Assembly (NCBI RefSeq): GCF_009877435.1
Contig: NZ_WXEX01000002.1
Location: 310,001-374,000 of the forward strand
Direction: 5' to 3'
Source of the DNA: Heliomicrobium gestii
GTDB lineage: Bacteria; Bacillota; Desulfitobacteriia; Heliobacteriales; Heliobacteriaceae
DNA length: 64,000 bases
The notes below the pieces were generated by a model. The model worked only from the letters and a program-made list of their open reading frames with translations, searched no databases and was not told where the DNA came from. Shown piece after piece: positions 51,243 through 60,665 of the stretch (the stretch's first letter is position 1; each line of letters starts with the position of its first letter). Both the position numbers and the translations under genes were made by a program.

Positions 51243-51338
51243 GCCTATCGCCCCCACTATTGAGTTTCCCTTCGAATCGCCCGATTCGTGTGAAGCCCTG
51301 TTCCGCATGAAGGCGGGTTGTCCTTTGGGAACAACCTC

Positions 51339-51368
51339 ATTATACCCGAAGGTCTTTTTGACCGTCAA
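51339..51368 (-). promoter_or_regulatory. Sigma-A promoter of sigH
   Basis: Minus strand TTGACG (51368-51363), 18-base spacer, TATAAT (51344-51339). It lies between yacP and sigH, giving a ~90-base leader. Confidence 0.7.
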
Positions 51369-51394
51369 GGACTCGCCCCCAATCATCGGCAGTT

Positions 51395-51904
51395 TTACGT
51401 GGTCAGGCCGCGGCGCATCTGTTCCAGTCTTCGGCGGATCCCTTCGTCGAGGCGGCTGTCCAGGCGGTCTTCGTCGACTCTCGCCTGCAAGCGCTGTTTT
51501 TTTTCGCGAGTCGACGCGACGACCTGGGCGTGAAGTTCTCGCACCGGGAGCCGGCAGGCGCCTCGCCCCAGTGCGATGGCCTGCTCGACAGCGTCTCCTG
51601 TGGCCACCCAAACGTTGCCGCGAATCTGCCGCCCCAGCAGGCGCTCGATATAGCGATCCGCCGTCTCCTCTTCACGGGTGTAGACGATGCGGGCGCCGGC
51701 CCGCTCCTCTACCCGTTCCTTCCCGCCCTTGACGTGGTAGGCGTCGAAAACAACGATCAGCCGGAGCCCCTGCAGGGCGGCATATTCGACGAGGATGTCG
51801 ATCAGTTTATCTCGGGCGTGATCGAAGCTGCGAGCGCGCAGTGCATGCAGTTCGGGCCAGGCGTTCAAGGCGTTGTACCCGTCGACGATCAGGGTGTCTT
51901 TCAT
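51395..51904 (-). CDS. yacP: NYN-domain RNA-binding/endoribonuclease YacP (Rae1 family)
   Basis: 169 residues. PIN-like NYN fold with the acidic residues 'LIVDGYNALNAWPEL', 'VVFDAYHVKGG' and 'TREEETADRYIERLL' arranged as in Rae1, a ribosome-associated endonuclease that cleaves mRNA in the A site in B. subtilis. 'VATGDAVEQ' supplies a further Asp. It lies in the conserved rlmB-yacP-sigH order, 9 bases after rlmB. Confidence 0.9.
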   Translation of the reverse strand: MKDTLIVDGYNALNAWPELHALRARSFDHARDKLIDILVEYAALQGLRLIVVFDAYHVKGGKERVEERAGARIVYTREEETADRYIERLLGRQIRGNVWVATGDAVEQAIALGRGACRLPVRELHAQVVASTREKKQRLQARVDEDRLDSRLDEGIRRRLEQMRRGLTT

Positions 51905-51913
51905 TCCGCAAGA

Positions 51914-53098
51914 CTATTGCGGCGTCGATGGGCCGGCCTGGACCTGGCGAACCCGCTCATACATGAGCAACGCGCCGGCGACAGAGGCGTTGAGGGATTC
52001 CACCTTGCCTCCCATGGGGATCGAGACCAGATGATCACAGTGTTCCCGGAGCAATGGACTGATCCCTTTGCCCTCGCTGCCGACGATGAGTCCCACCGGT
52101 CCCGTGAAATCTTGGCGGTAATAGGGCTGGGGCGCGTCCATGGCGCTGCCGATGATCCACAGGCCCGCCTTTTTCAACATTCCCACCGTCTGGACCAGGT
52201 TGGTCACCCGGGCGATGGGCACATATTCGACTGCGCCGGCCGAGGCTTTGGCGACGGTGCTGGTGATGGCGCCGCCGCGCCGTTTGGGGATGACGACGCC
52301 ATGGGCGCCGGCGCCGTCGGCGGTGCGCAGCAAAGCGCCGATGTTATGAGGATCCTCCAAACCGTCCAGGAGCAGGACGAAGGGGGGCTCGCCTTTGGCC
52401 TTCGCTTTTTCGAGGATCGCCTCGACCTCCACGTAGGCGACCGGCGCCACATGGGCGATGATGCCCTGGTGGTGGCGCGCCTCCTGGTCGAGGACGACCC
52501 GTTCCAGTTCGATGATAGGGATGCCTTTGTCGCGGGCCATACCGAGGATCTCCCGGATAGAACCCTCCCGCGCCCCTTTGGCGACGATGATCTTGTTGAT
52601 GGCGCGACCGGCCTTGAGCGCCTCCAGCACGGGATGGCGTCCCGCCAGCAGGTCTTCACGCTCCTCCGGTTCCGGTCTTTCCACTGCCGCCGGCCGCAGG
52701 CGGGGTTTTGCCGAATCGCGGCTTTGACGGTCCTCTCTTTTTACGAAGGGTTTGTCGAATTCACGACGGTCTCTCGACTCACCGGTCGCCGGGTCTTTGC
52801 GAAAATCCCGGCGCTCTCCCGGTTCCCCGGCGGCCGGACCCTTGCGAAAATCGCGCCGGTCGCCGGAACCGCCGGTCGCGGGACCTCTGCGAAAGTCGCG
52901 GCTGTCGCCGGAGCCAACCGATGCCGGGCCTTTGCGGAAGTCGCGCCGGTCGCCCGGTTCGCCAGCCCCCGGACCTTTGCGAAAATCCCGGCGGTCTCTC
53001 TGTTCCCCGGACACCGGGCCCTTGCGCGTTCCCTGATTGTCTCTCGGCCCTTTTCCAAAGGACTTCTCGCGGGAAGGAAGTTGTCTTTCCCTCTTCAT
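51914..53098 (-). CDS. rlmB: 23S rRNA 2'-O-methyltransferase RlmB with repeat-rich N-terminus
   Basis: 394 residues. The C-terminal ~245 are a SPOUT enzyme: substrate-binding domain 'LAGRHPVLEALKAGRAINKII', then 'LLDGLEDPHNIGALLRTADGAG', 'GLIVGSEGKGIS' and 'SLNASVAGALLMYE' forming the knotted SAM site. The first ~150 residues are hydrophilic and include about 5.5 copies of a 15-residue unit (RDFRKGPA type). Methylates G2251-equivalent of 23S rRNA or a related site. The repeat region probably binds RNA non-specifically. Confidence 0.93.
   Translation of the reverse strand: MKRERQLPSREKSFGKGPRDNQGTRKGPVSGEQRDRRDFRKGPGAGEPGDRRDFRKGPASVGSGDSRDFRRGPATGGSGDRRDFRKGPAAGEPGERRDFRKDPATGESRDRREFDKPFVKREDRQSRDSAKPRLRPAAVERPEPEEREDLLAGRHPVLEALKAGRAINKIIVAKGAREGSIREILGMARDKGIPIIELERVVLDQEARHHQGIIAHVAPVAYVEVEAILEKAKAKGEPPFVLLLDGLEDPHNIGALLRTADGAGAHGVVIPKRRGGAITSTVAKASAGAVEYVPIARVTNLVQTVGMLKKAGLWIIGSAMDAPQPYYRQDFTGPVGLIVGSEGKGISPLLREHCDHLVSIPMGGKVESLNASVAGALLMYERVRQVQAGPSTPQ
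52748..53008 (-). repeat. 45-bp tandem repeats inside rlmB
   Basis: About 5.5 direct units of 45 bp, encoding variants of 'GDRRDFRKGPAxGxP'. Units differ at several bases, so this is an old but recognisable array in frame with the gene. Confidence 0.85.
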
Positions 53099-53099
53099 A

Positions 53100-53591
53100 C
53101 TACTTCGGCTCCATTTCCTTCATGCTCGGAAGTGTGTCACTTCCGCAGCCTCTTTCGTTTCCTCGCTTGTCCAGCCAGAGCGCGAGTTGCTCTCGGAGGA
53201 AAGGCAATCGTTCCGGACGGACGAGCGACCAGTATCCCACCAGGCATTCAAAGCCAGTCGATGCGCGGTAGGTGGTCACATCGGTCGATTTGGGACAGCG
53301 GCCTGAGTCGGCGTTGCGGCCACGGCGCACCCATTCCCGCTCTTCCTCATCCAGGTGGGGTTCGATGCAGCGCAACAGGGCAACCTGGGAGGTGGCTCGG
53401 ACGAGGTCGACGGCCTGCTTATGCAGCTGGGCCACCTTGACGACGCCCGCTTCAATCAGCGTCCGGCGCACCCACAGTTCAAAGACGGCGTCGCCCAGGT
53501 AGGCCAGCGCCAGGGGCGACGGCAGTTCGGCCGGGACCCGTCCTCGCCAATCCTTCCAGCCGCCGCCCATCGGTTCACAGCCATGTTCCAC
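53100..53591 (-). CDS. mrnC: Mini-ribonuclease III
   Basis: 163 residues with only the RNase III catalytic domain: 'SPLALAYLGDAVFELWVRRTLI' carries the Asp of the active site and 'TGFECLVGYW' corresponds to the second acidic helix. It has no dsRNA-binding domain. In B. subtilis it matures 23S rRNA. Start and stop lie 1-2 bases from its neighbours cysS and rlmB. Its C-terminal ~20 residues are unusual (Gly/Cys-rich). Confidence 0.93.
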   Translation of the reverse strand: MEHGCEPMGGGWKDWRGRVPAELPSPLALAYLGDAVFELWVRRTLIEAGVVKVAQLHKQAVDLVRATSQVALLRCIEPHLDEEEREWVRRGRNADSGRCPKSTDVTTYRASTGFECLVGYWSLVRPERLPFLREQLALWLDKRGNERGCGSDTLPSMKEMEPK

Positions 53592-53593
53592 GG

Positions 53594-55039
53594 TCAGCTC
53601 TTCTTCCAGCGAGCGCCCTGGGGCGTATCTTCGATGACGATGCCCAGTTCTTTCAGGCCGTCGCGGATCCGGTCGGCCATGGCCCAGTCTTTTTTCTTGC
53701 GCGCCTCGGCGCGGATGCCGATCAATAGATTCATCAGGCCGTCGACGGCGCCGTCATCGGCCGCCGCCGCGCCTTCCGCCAGGTCGACGCCGAGCACACC
53801 GGCCAGTTCGTCAAAACCTTCGCCCACCTGCTGCAGCAGTGTCCGGTCTTCTGGTGTCAGGCCGTAGGCGCCGTGCAGGAAGGTGTTGACCTCCCGCGCC
53901 AGGTCAAAGAGCATGGACAGGGCCAGGGCGGTGTTGAAGTCGTCATCCATGGCCTCGCGGAAGCCGTTTTTCAGGGCCAGCCATTGTTCCGCCAGTTTTT
54001 CCCGCAGTTCAGGGGGGCGCGCTGTGTCCGCTTTTCCGCCATCGCCCAGCGTCTCGGCCAGGAGGCGGCGACTGGTGCGCAAGCGCTGCAATCCTTTTTG
54101 GGCCGCTTCCAGCTTGCCGTCGTCAAAGTCGATGGGGCTGCGGTAGTGGGTGGACAGGAGGTAGAAGCGGATCACATCGCCGGGGAATTTTTTCAGGATC
54201 TCCCGGAGGGTGAAGAAATTGCCCAGCGATTTGGACATCTTCTCCTGGTTGACGGTGATAAAGCCGTTGTGCAGCCAATAGCGGGCCATGGGGGCGACGC
54301 CGGTGCAGGCTTCCGATTGGGCCACCTCGTTCTCGTGGTGCGGGAAGATCAGGTCCTGGCCGCCGCCGTGGATGTCAAAGGTGTCGCCCAGGTACTTGCG
54401 GGACATGGCGGAGCACTCGATGTGCCAACCCGGACGACCCTGACCCCAGGGGCTTCCCCAGGAAGGTTCGCCGGGCTTCGCCCCTTTCCAAAGGGCGAAG
54501 TCCATGGGGTGGCGCTTCCGTTCGTTCACATCGACGCGGGCGCCGGCTTGCAGATCCTCCAAGGAACGGCCCGAAAGCTTGCCATAGTCCTTGAAGCTGG
54601 GGATGGAGAAATAGACATCGCCGTCCATGGCATAGGCGTGGCCCTTCTCCTCCAGTCCGCGGATCATGGCGATGATCTCGGCCATGTGGTTGCTCACTTT
54701 GGGGTGCACCGTCGCCGGGCGCACATTGAGCGCCTTGGCGTCTCGGTGGTATTCCTCGACAAAACGGGCAGCCATGGCAATGGGGTCTTCGCCGATCTCC
54801 TTGGCGCGGTTGATGATCTTGTCATCGATGTCGGTGAAGTTCTGCACATAGGCGACTTCATAGCCCACATACTCCAGGTAGCGACGGACCGTATCGAAGA
54901 CGACGAGCGGCCGGGCATTCCCTAGATGGATATAGTCATATGTTGTCGGGCCGCAGACATACATGCCGACGCGGCCGGCCTTATGCGGAACAAACGTCTC
55001 CTTTTCCCGGCTGAGGGTGTTGTAGAGTCGCAGACTCAC
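53594..55039 (-). CDS. cysS: Cysteinyl-tRNA synthetase
   Basis: 481 residues. Zinc Cys29 in '[14 protein letters not shown]', HIGH-like HLGN at 38-41, further zinc ligands in 'HIECSAMS' and 'HHENE', and 'KMSKSLGN'. It charges tRNA-Cys. The ATG at 55039 lies inside cysE, giving a 59-base overlap; the N-terminus '[18 protein letters not shown]' fits the family, so the overlap appears real. Part of the T-box-controlled operon. Confidence 0.97.
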   Translation of the reverse strand: MSLRLYNTLSREKETFVPHKAGRVGMYVCGPTTYDYIHLGNARPLVVFDTVRRYLEYVGYEVAYVQNFTDIDDKIINRAKEIGEDPIAMAARFVEEYHRDAKALNVRPATVHPKVSNHMAEIIAMIRGLEEKGHAYAMDGDVYFSIPSFKDYGKLSGRSLEDLQAGARVDVNERKRHPMDFALWKGAKPGEPSWGSPWGQGRPGWHIECSAMSRKYLGDTFDIHGGGQDLIFPHHENEVAQSEACTGVAPMARYWLHNGFITVNQEKMSKSLGNFFTLREILKKFPGDVIRFYLLSTHYRSPIDFDDGKLEAAQKGLQRLRTSRRLLAETLGDGGKADTARPPELREKLAEQWLALKNGFREAMDDDFNTALALSMLFDLAREVNTFLHGAYGLTPEDRTLLQQVGEGFDELAGVLGVDLAEGAAAADDGAVDGLMNLLIGIRAEARKKKDWAMADRIRDGLKELGIVIEDTPQGARWKKS

Positions 55040-55691
55040 TGTGGTTCTCCTCCAGTTGCGCGATCCGTTCTTCCAGATGGCTGATCTTGCGCTGCAGGCA
55101 GAAGATCATTTCAGCCACCGGATCGGGCAGTTTGTTGTGTTCCAGATCAACGAGTTGGCGGTCGCGCACATTGACGCCGTCACGGACGACGATGCGTCCG
55201 GGAACGCCCACAACGGTGCAGTTGGGCGGCACCGGTTTTAAGACCACCGATCCAGCGCCGATCTTGACGTCGTCGCCGATGGTGATCGAACCGAGGACCC
55301 GGGCGCCTGATGAGACGACGACGTTGTTGCCGATGGTCGGGTGGCGCTTCCCTTTTTCCTTGCCCGTCCCGCCGAGGGTGACGCCCTGGTAGATGGTCAC
55401 GTTGTCGCCGACCTCGGCCGTCTCCCCGATGACGACGCCCATGCCATGGTCGATGAAAAGGCCCTCGCCGATCTTGGCGCCCGGGTGGATCTCGATGCCC
55501 GTCAGAAAACGCACCACTTGAGACAGGAAACGAGCCAACACCACCCAGCCCTTTTTATAGAGCCAGTGGTTTAACCGGTGCAACAGGATGGCGTGAAAGC
55601 CCGGGTAACAGAGGACGACCTCCCAAACCGACTTTGCAGCGGGATCCCGTTCGAAAATCACCTGGATGTCTTTGCGGATGCGAGCCAGCAT
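54981..55691 (-). CDS. cysE: Serine O-acetyltransferase
   Basis: 236 residues from ATG 55691 ('[20 protein letters not shown]'). Left-handed beta-helix hexapeptides: '[38 protein letters not shown]' in pieces, with the catalytic Asp-His pair 'IDHG' and 'GKRHPTIG'. First step of cysteine synthesis. The C-terminal ~35 residues after a coiled-coil ([13 protein letters not shown]) extend into cysS. The open frame to 55988 crosses the T-box leader and is not coding. Confidence 0.96.
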   Translation of the reverse strand: MLARIRKDIQVIFERDPAAKSVWEVVLCYPGFHAILLHRLNHWLYKKGWVVLARFLSQVVRFLTGIEIHPGAKIGEGLFIDHGMGVVIGETAEVGDNVTIYQGVTLGGTGKEKGKRHPTIGNNVVVSSGARVLGSITIGDDVKIGAGSVVLKPVPPNCTVVGVPGRIVVRDGVNVRDRQLVDLEHNKLPDPVAEMIFCLQRKISHLEERIAQLEENHSESATLQHPQPGKGDVCSA

Positions 55692-55732
55692 TGTCAGTCT
55701 TCCCCCTCTGTCATAAAAAGTGAAGCAAATAG

Positions 55733-55770
55733 AAAAACCCTCCCCTCTGTCAAAGGACAGAGGCGAAGGG
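55733..55770 (-). terminator. T-box regulated terminator
   Basis: Minus strand CCCTTCGCCTCTGTC, loop CTTT, GACAGAGGGGAGGG followed by TTTTT (55737-55733). Its 5' arm overlaps the antiterminator region. Confidence 0.85.
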
Positions 55771-56037
55771 CGGTTCGCGGTTCCACTCTGTTTGGCCCCG
55801 GAGGACCATCTCAGGCCGGCGCCATGGCGGCGACGCGGCAGGCCGGTAACGGGGCCAAGCCGTCCAGACCTACTCTCCTTCGGTCCGGCGATTCCCGGGC
55901 GCACGACCACCGCAAAGCGTCCCCGGTCGCTTCCAGCCAAGGCGACCTTCTCTGGTGGGGATTTGAGGTGGAACCTCCCGTTCCTCATCGTTGTAACGGA
56001 TTCACTTCTGCCGCCTGTGAGAGCGGATCCGAGATTA
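55733..56037 (-). promoter_or_regulatory. T-box leader (tRNA-Cys) of the cysE-cysS operon
   Basis: Minus strand AGAGTGGAACCGCG (55789-55776) is the T-box sequence; its TGGA would pair with a UCCA acceptor end, fitting tRNA-Cys (discriminator U). Upstream a stem-loop CCACC...GGTGG exposes TGC (55914-55912), a candidate Cys specifier codon. A terminator follows at 55733-55770. Uncharged tRNA-Cys should allow read-through. The gltX/T-box/cysE-cysS order equals that of B. subtilis. Confidence 0.88.
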
Positions 56038-56043
56038 TACCCT

Positions 56044-56073
56044 ATTATAGGTGTCGTCGTGACCCAGTGTCAA
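56044..56073 (-). promoter_or_regulatory. Sigma-A promoter of the cysE operon
   Basis: Minus strand TTGACA (56073-56068), 18-base spacer, TATAAT (56049-56044). Both hexamers are perfect consensus. It starts 13 bases after the gltX stop. Confidence 0.88.
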
Positions 56074-56086
56074 CGCGACGCGCCGT

Positions 56087-57556
56087 TTACAGGGTGATTC
56101 CCGCCAGTTCGGCCGTGCGGCGCAACCGTGTGACGGCGCTCTCGCGGCCCAGAGCGGCGATAAGAGCGTTGAGGTCGGGCCCATGCTGCTGGCCTGTCAA
56201 GGCGACCCGGATGGGCATGAAGACATTGCGGCCCTTTTGCTTCGTCTCCTTGGTCACCTCTTTGAGCATGGCCTTGATGTTGTCGGGCGTCAAATCGCGA
56301 CCTTCCGAGAGCTTGCGCAAGAACGCCTTGAGGACTTCCGGCACCTGTTCCTCCACCATGACGGCCTTGGCTTCGTCGCTCTCGAAGGTGACGTCATCGC
56401 CGAAAAAGAGGGGGATGAAGTCGGTAATCTGGGCCATGTAGCTGATCTTCTCCTGGATGGCCTGCACCATGTAGCGGACCTTGCGCGCCGCCGTTTCGTC
56501 CAGGGGTTCCTGAACGACGCCGGCCTCGATCAGGTGGGGCATGGCCAGGGCGACAAGGCGGTCCAGGTCGGCCTTGCGCAGGTAGACGCCGTTGATCCAG
56601 TTCAGTTTCTCAAAATCAAAGACGGCGGGACTCTTGGCGACGCGATCGAGAGAAAACTGGGCGATCAGGTCGTCGAGGCTGAAGATCTCCTCTTCGCCTC
56701 CCGGCGACCAGCCGAGCAGGACAAGGAAGTTGACGAGCGCTTCCGGCAGGTAGCCCTGGCGCTGGTAGGCGACGACAGAGGTCGAGCCGTGGCGTTTGCT
56801 CATCTTGGAGCGGTCTTTGCCGAGGATGAGCGACACGTGGGCAAATTGGGGTGGCGTCAGGCCGAGGGCCTGGTAGATGAGCAACTGGCGCGGCGTGTTG
56901 GAGAGGTGCTCTTCGCCGCGGATGACATGGGTGATCGCCATCAGGCTGTCATCGAGGACGACGGCAAAGTTGTAGGTGGGGATGCCGTCCGATTTGACGA
57001 TGATGAAGTCGCCGATGCCGGCGCATTCAAAGCTGACATGGCCGCGCACGAGGTCATCGATGGCGACGGCGCCCTCGTCGGGAACGCGGAAACGAATGAC
57101 CGGCTTCCGGCCTTCTGCCAGGAAACGGGCCTCTTCGTCGGCGCTGAGGCAGCGGCAGCGACCGCCGTAGCGGGGGAGTTCGCCTTTTTCGGCGAAAGCC
57201 TGGCGCTCGGCTTCCAGTTCCTCTTCGGAGCAGTAGCAGCGGTAGGCTTTGCCTTCGGCCAGGAGTTTGTCGGCTGCCTCCCGGTAGGTCTGCAGGCGCT
57301 CTGTTTGCCGGTACGGGGCGTGGGGTCCGTCGACGCGAATGCCCTCGTCCCAGGTGATGCCGAGCCACTCCAATGCATCGAGGATGTTGTCTTCGCTCTC
57401 CCGGCTGGACCGTTCGAGATCGGTGTCCTCGACACGGACGATGAATTGACCGCCGAAGCGGCGGGCCAGGAGGAAGTTAAAGAGGGCCGAACGGGCGCCG
57501 CCGATATGCAGGGGGCCTGTCGGACTGGGGGCGAAGCGAACGCGTACGTTTTCCAT
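56087..57556 (-). CDS. gltX: Glutamyl-tRNA synthetase
   Basis: 489 residues from ATG 57556 ('[20 protein letters not shown]'). HIGH motif at 17-20 as HIGG and 'SKMSKRHG' for the second signature. A Cys-rich stretch '[14 protein letters not shown] ... GRCRC' near 105-135 is a probable zinc site seen in some GluRS. Likely non-discriminating in organisms lacking GlnRS, which cannot be judged here. The frame upstream to 57622 has no support. Confidence 0.96.
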   Translation of the reverse strand: MENVRVRFAPSPTGPLHIGGARSALFNFLLARRFGGQFIVRVEDTDLERSSRESEDNILDALEWLGITWDEGIRVDGPHAPYRQTERLQTYREAADKLLAEGKAYRCYCSEEELEAERQAFAEKGELPRYGGRCRCLSADEEARFLAEGRKPVIRFRVPDEGAVAIDDLVRGHVSFECAGIGDFIIVKSDGIPTYNFAVVLDDSLMAITHVIRGEEHLSNTPRQLLIYQALGLTPPQFAHVSLILGKDRSKMSKRHGSTSVVAYQRQGYLPEALVNFLVLLGWSPGGEEEIFSLDDLIAQFSLDRVAKSPAVFDFEKLNWINGVYLRKADLDRLVALAMPHLIEAGVVQEPLDETAARKVRYMVQAIQEKISYMAQITDFIPLFFGDDVTFESDEAKAVMVEEQVPEVLKAFLRKLSEGRDLTPDNIKAMLKEVTKETKQKGRNVFMPIRVALTGQQHGPDLNALIAALGRESAVTRLRRTAELAGITL

Positions 57557-57669
57557 GGCGCTGATACGGCTCCTTTGCCTGCAAGCGAGGGGATCGCCTC
57601 GCTTGGTAAATTTGATCATCAATCGGAAAAATAATCGGGGGGATAAAAGCGGTGAATCGGGGTGCGACA

Positions 57670-57821
57670 GCGGCCTTCGCTAAGAGTTCCGCGGCGGCTC
57701 ACTCGTCGGCTACGCTCGGGCGCCAAACCGCTGGGCTTTTCTGCATGTCATGGCGCCCTGACCGCTTCGCCTCCTCGCTCGCTTTTCGCCGCTCCGCTCA
57801 AACCGCTCACGCCGCTGCCGC
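57670..57821. repeat. Dispersed ~150-bp repeat, copy B
   Basis: Counterpart of 33579-33730, same orientation, with GGGCGCCA (57718-57725) / TGGCGCCC (57751-57758) conserved while the sequence between them differs more. It lies 114 bases upstream of gltX in a gene-free stretch. Confidence 0.75.
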
Positions 57822-58071
57822 ACCCGATTTGTCGCCGGGGGATACCTTGGGTTTTGTTTTTTGTTGTTACGATTTTATGTATCTATCGTTTACATATTTA
57901 TCGATATTTGTTCTATATCGTTTCGGTCGCGTCATCGATAGATACTTGTCTCCTATCTTCTCGTTTCCACCCTCGAAAGATACTCAGCCTATCTTCTCGA
58001 CTATGCCCTCAATGACTGCCCAGAATGCCCGTGCCAATTACCTCGCAAGCGCCTTGACGAATCGCCGGCGC
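57822..58071. other. AT-rich gene-free segment with internal repeats
   Basis: Contains a 10-bp inverted repeat GTATCTATCG (57879-57888) / CGATAGATAC (57936-57945) and a direct repeat CCTATCTTCTCG (57952-57963 and about 57989-58000). The base composition differs from the flanks. No gene is apparent, and no clear promoter for gltX is visible either. Confidence 0.5.
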
Positions 58072-59376
58072 TTACCTTCGAATCGTCGCCACGGCGTAGG
58101 TGGCGATGCCCTCGCCGGTTCCGGCAAAGCCGAGGCCTTCCGTGGTGGTGGCTTTGACATTGATCCGGTCGGCGGTGATGCCGAGGGTGCGGGCGATGTT
58201 TTCTTGCATCTTGGCGATGTGGGGCGCCAGTTTGGGACGCTGGGCCACGACGGTGGCGTCGATGTGGGCCACCGACCAGTCCTGGGCGGCCAGTTTTTCG
58301 CCGACGTATTTCAGCAGCAGCAGGCTGGAGATGCCTTTGTAGGCGCTGTCGGTATCGGGAAAATGGCGGCCGATGTCGCCCAGTCCGGCGGCGCCAAGCA
58401 AGGCGTCTTTGATGGCATGGAGCAGCACATCGGCGTCAGAATGGCCGAGGAGCCCCTTTTCGTAGGGGATGTCGACGCCGCCGAGGATCAAGGCCCGGCC
58501 TTCGACGAGGCGGTGCACGTCATAGCCCATGCCGGTGCGAATGTCCGGAGTGCACGGAGCCGCCGGACTGGCATCAGATGTACTCGACGTCGGGGCGCCG
58601 GCGGTTGCCGCCGCTTCCCGGCAGGATAGGCTGTTGCTGTTACCCGAAGCGACGGGCGCTTTCGTCTCGCGCCGCATCAGGATTGCCTCAGCCAACACCA
58701 AATCGTCCGGTGTCGTCAACTTCAGGTTCTCATAGTCGCCGTCGACGAGATAGACGGCGTGCCCCGCCTGTTCCATCACCATGGCGTCGTCGGTGGGCAA
58801 GGGACCGCCTTGGCGCGCCCCGGACTCGTAGCAGGCGGCATAGGCCTTGACGAGGTCCTCATAGGCGAAGACTTGCGGGGTCTGAACGGCGTACAAGCCG
58901 GATCGTTCCGGCGTGGCGACGATTTTGCCGTCGTCGGCGGCTTGTTTGATCGTGTCCTTCACCGGCACGGCAGCGACGGCAGAGCCATACTGCCGCGCCT
59001 TTTGGATGCATCTGGAAAGCAAGGCGGGCGTGAAAAGGGGCCGTGCCCCATCGTGCACGGCCACCCATCGGCAATCTTCCAAGGCCAACGCCTGCAATCC
59101 GTTCCATACGGAATCGATGCGCTCCTCGCCGCCTTCCACCAGACGAACGCGGTCCGTCCAGCAGCGCCGTTCGAGCAGTTCTCCCATCTCTCCGGCGTCG
59201 TCGCGGTGAATGACCAGGACGCAAGGTCCGAAGTCGGGATGCTCCAACAGCCCTTGCAGGGTCCACGCCAGAACCGGCTGGCCTGCCAGGGGAAGGAGCA
59301 CCTTGTTCCCTCCGGCGCCCATTCGCTTGCCTCGGCCGGCGGCGACTATCACGACAGCGCAGGTGTCCTTAGACAA
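58072..59376 (-). CDS. ispDF: Bifunctional IspD-IspF (MEP pathway)
   Basis: 434 residues from TTG 59376, 7 bases after GAGGTG and overlapping the upstream gene by 8. Residues 1-235 are IspD (CTP-binding '[15 protein letters not shown]', 'HDGARPLF'); an Ala/Ser/Thr-rich linker (~236-277) leads to IspF (278-434) with 'GMGYDVHRL', '[12 protein letters not shown]' and '[13 protein letters not shown]'. It makes CDP-methylerythritol and later ME-cyclodiphosphate for isoprenoids. IspE, the step between, is not in the window. Confidence 0.96.
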   Translation of the reverse strand: MSKDTCAVVIVAAGRGKRMGAGGNKVLLPLAGQPVLAWTLQGLLEHPDFGPCVLVIHRDDAGEMGELLERRCWTDRVRLVEGGEERIDSVWNGLQALALEDCRWVAVHDGARPLFTPALLSRCIQKARQYGSAVAAVPVKDTIKQAADDGKIVATPERSGLYAVQTPQVFAYEDLVKAYAACYESGARQGGPLPTDDAMVMEQAGHAVYLVDGDYENLKLTTPDDLVLAEAILMRRETKAPVASGNSNSLSCREAAATAGAPTSSTSDASPAAPCTPDIRTGMGYDVHRLVEGRALILGGVDIPYEKGLLGHSDADVLLHAIKDALLGAAGLGDIGRHFPDTDSAYKGISSLLLLKYVGEKLAAQDWSVAHIDATVVAQRPKLAPHIAKMQENIARTLGITADRINVKATTTEGLGFAGTGEGIATYAVATIRR

Positions 59377-60517
59377 TCGCGTTCACCTCATTGAGCGCCG
59401 GTGCCGGCGATACTTTTTTTCCTTCGCCGGGCTTCGGTTTGGCGAAGATCATTCGCCCGGCCGATGTTTGCAACACCGATGTGACGAGCACGGTGAGCGT
59501 CTGACCGATAAAGCGCTTGCCGCCGTCGACGACGATCATGGTGCCGTCGTCAAGGTAGGCGACGCCCTGGCCGAGTTCTTTGCCGTCCTTGATCACCTGA
59601 ACGATCATCTCTTCCCCGGGCAACACGACCGGCTTGACCGCATTGGCCAGTTCATTGATGTTGAGGACCTTCACGCCTTGCAACTCAGCCACCTTGTTCA
59701 GGTTGTAGTCGTTGGTGACGATGCTGCCGCTGATTTCCCGGCACAGACGAACCAGCTTGGAGTCCACCTCGGCCAGGTCGTCATAGTCGCGCTGATCGAT
59801 CTGGACAGGCACGTCCAGTTCTTTGCGGATCTTGTTCAACACGTCGAGGCCGCGGCGTCCGCGGTTGCGCTTGAGCAGATCCGAGGAATCGGCGATATGC
59901 TGCAATTCCTCCAGCACAAAGGCGGGAATGATCAGGGTGCCGTCGACAAAACCGCTTTTGCAGATGTCGGCGATGCGGCCGTCGATGATGACGCTGGTGT
60001 CGAGCACCTTCAAGCAGGCGCCTTTCACCTCGGCGGCTTTTTCCTCCGCCTTGTCCTTGGCGTGTTTTTCCTTCCAGCGGGGATAAATAAAGGCAAGGAT
60101 CTCTTCCCGCTTTTTGACGCCGACACGCATCCCGACGTAACCCATGATGGCCGAAAGCCCTACCGAAAGATACCGTCCCAATCCCGGGATTCCCGAAACA
60201 GAGACTTCTAACAAGTTGGCAATGATTAAACCAACAATAAGACCGACCGCCCCGCCCGCAAGATCTTGAATGGGTGTGCGCTGCAGCTTATTTTCTAGCC
60301 AGCCAGTCATCACGACAACCCATCGGATCAACTGTGGGGCGATAAGAAAGCCGAACGCGCCGGGAATCGATGTGATAATCGCCAAAAAGGAATGCTTTGC
60401 CGGATAGGAAGAAAGATCAAAGACCGGGTTCGATCCAGACAGCAACGACATGCCTACGGAAAAACCGACGGCAGCAAAGGCTGCTGCAATAGCGCCGCGC
60501 ATGAAATTGCGAATCAC
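59369..60517 (-). CDS. yacL: PIN-TRAM membrane protein (YacL family)
   Basis: 382 residues from GTG 60517, 7 bases after AAAGGAGG. Four hydrophobic helices in the first ~135 residues, then a PIN nuclease-like domain ('[15 protein letters not shown]', '[14 protein letters not shown]', '[15 protein letters not shown]' with conserved Asp residues) and a C-terminal TRAM domain ('[21 protein letters not shown]'). Probably a membrane-anchored RNase of unknown target. Conserved between carD/disA and ispD in Firmicutes. Confidence 0.92.
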   Translation of the reverse strand: MIRNFMRGAIAAAFAAVGFSVGMSLLSGSNPVFDLSSYPAKHSFLAIITSIPGAFGFLIAPQLIRWVVVMTGWLENKLQRTPIQDLAGGAVGLIVGLIIANLLEVSVSGIPGLGRYLSVGLSAIMGYVGMRVGVKKREEILAFIYPRWKEKHAKDKAEEKAAEVKGACLKVLDTSVIIDGRIADICKSGFVDGTLIIPAFVLEELQHIADSSDLLKRNRGRRGLDVLNKIRKELDVPVQIDQRDYDDLAEVDSKLVRLCREISGSIVTNDYNLNKVAELQGVKVLNINELANAVKPVVLPGEEMIVQVIKDGKELGQGVAYLDDGTMIVVDGGKRFIGQTLTVLVTSVLQTSAGRMIFAKPKPGEGKKVSPAPALNEVNAIV

Positions 60518-60560
60518 CAAATCACCTCCTTTACTATTATTTTAACAAAGTAACATTAAC

Positions 60561-60589
60561 ATTATACGGGAAAAACACATTTCCGGCAA
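60561..60589 (-). promoter_or_regulatory. Sigma-A promoter of yacL-ispDF
   Basis: Minus strand TTGCCG (60589-60584), 17-base spacer, TATAAT (60566-60561). Confidence 0.7.
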
Positions 60590-60637
60590 GGATATGGGCA
60601 TTTTTTGAATACTATTGATGATTTTTCCTAAAAAAAC

Positions 60638-60665
60638 AAAAAGCCCCCGCCAGCCGTCAGGCCAG
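60638..60665 (-). terminator. Weak terminator after carD
   Basis: Minus strand CTGGCC-TGAC-GGCTGG (with G-U pairs) spans the carD stop codon and leads through GGGGGC to TTTTTGTTTTTTT. The U-rich stretch is clear, the stem is modest. Confidence 0.45.

Noticed and set aside
52700-53040. Possible CRISPR array
   Set aside because: The 45-bp units are contiguous without spacers and code in frame for the RlmB N-terminus.
57652-58629. 325-codon plus-strand frame crossing repeat copy B into ispDF
   Set aside because: Its second half is antisense to ispF and the first half is repeat and AT-rich spacer.
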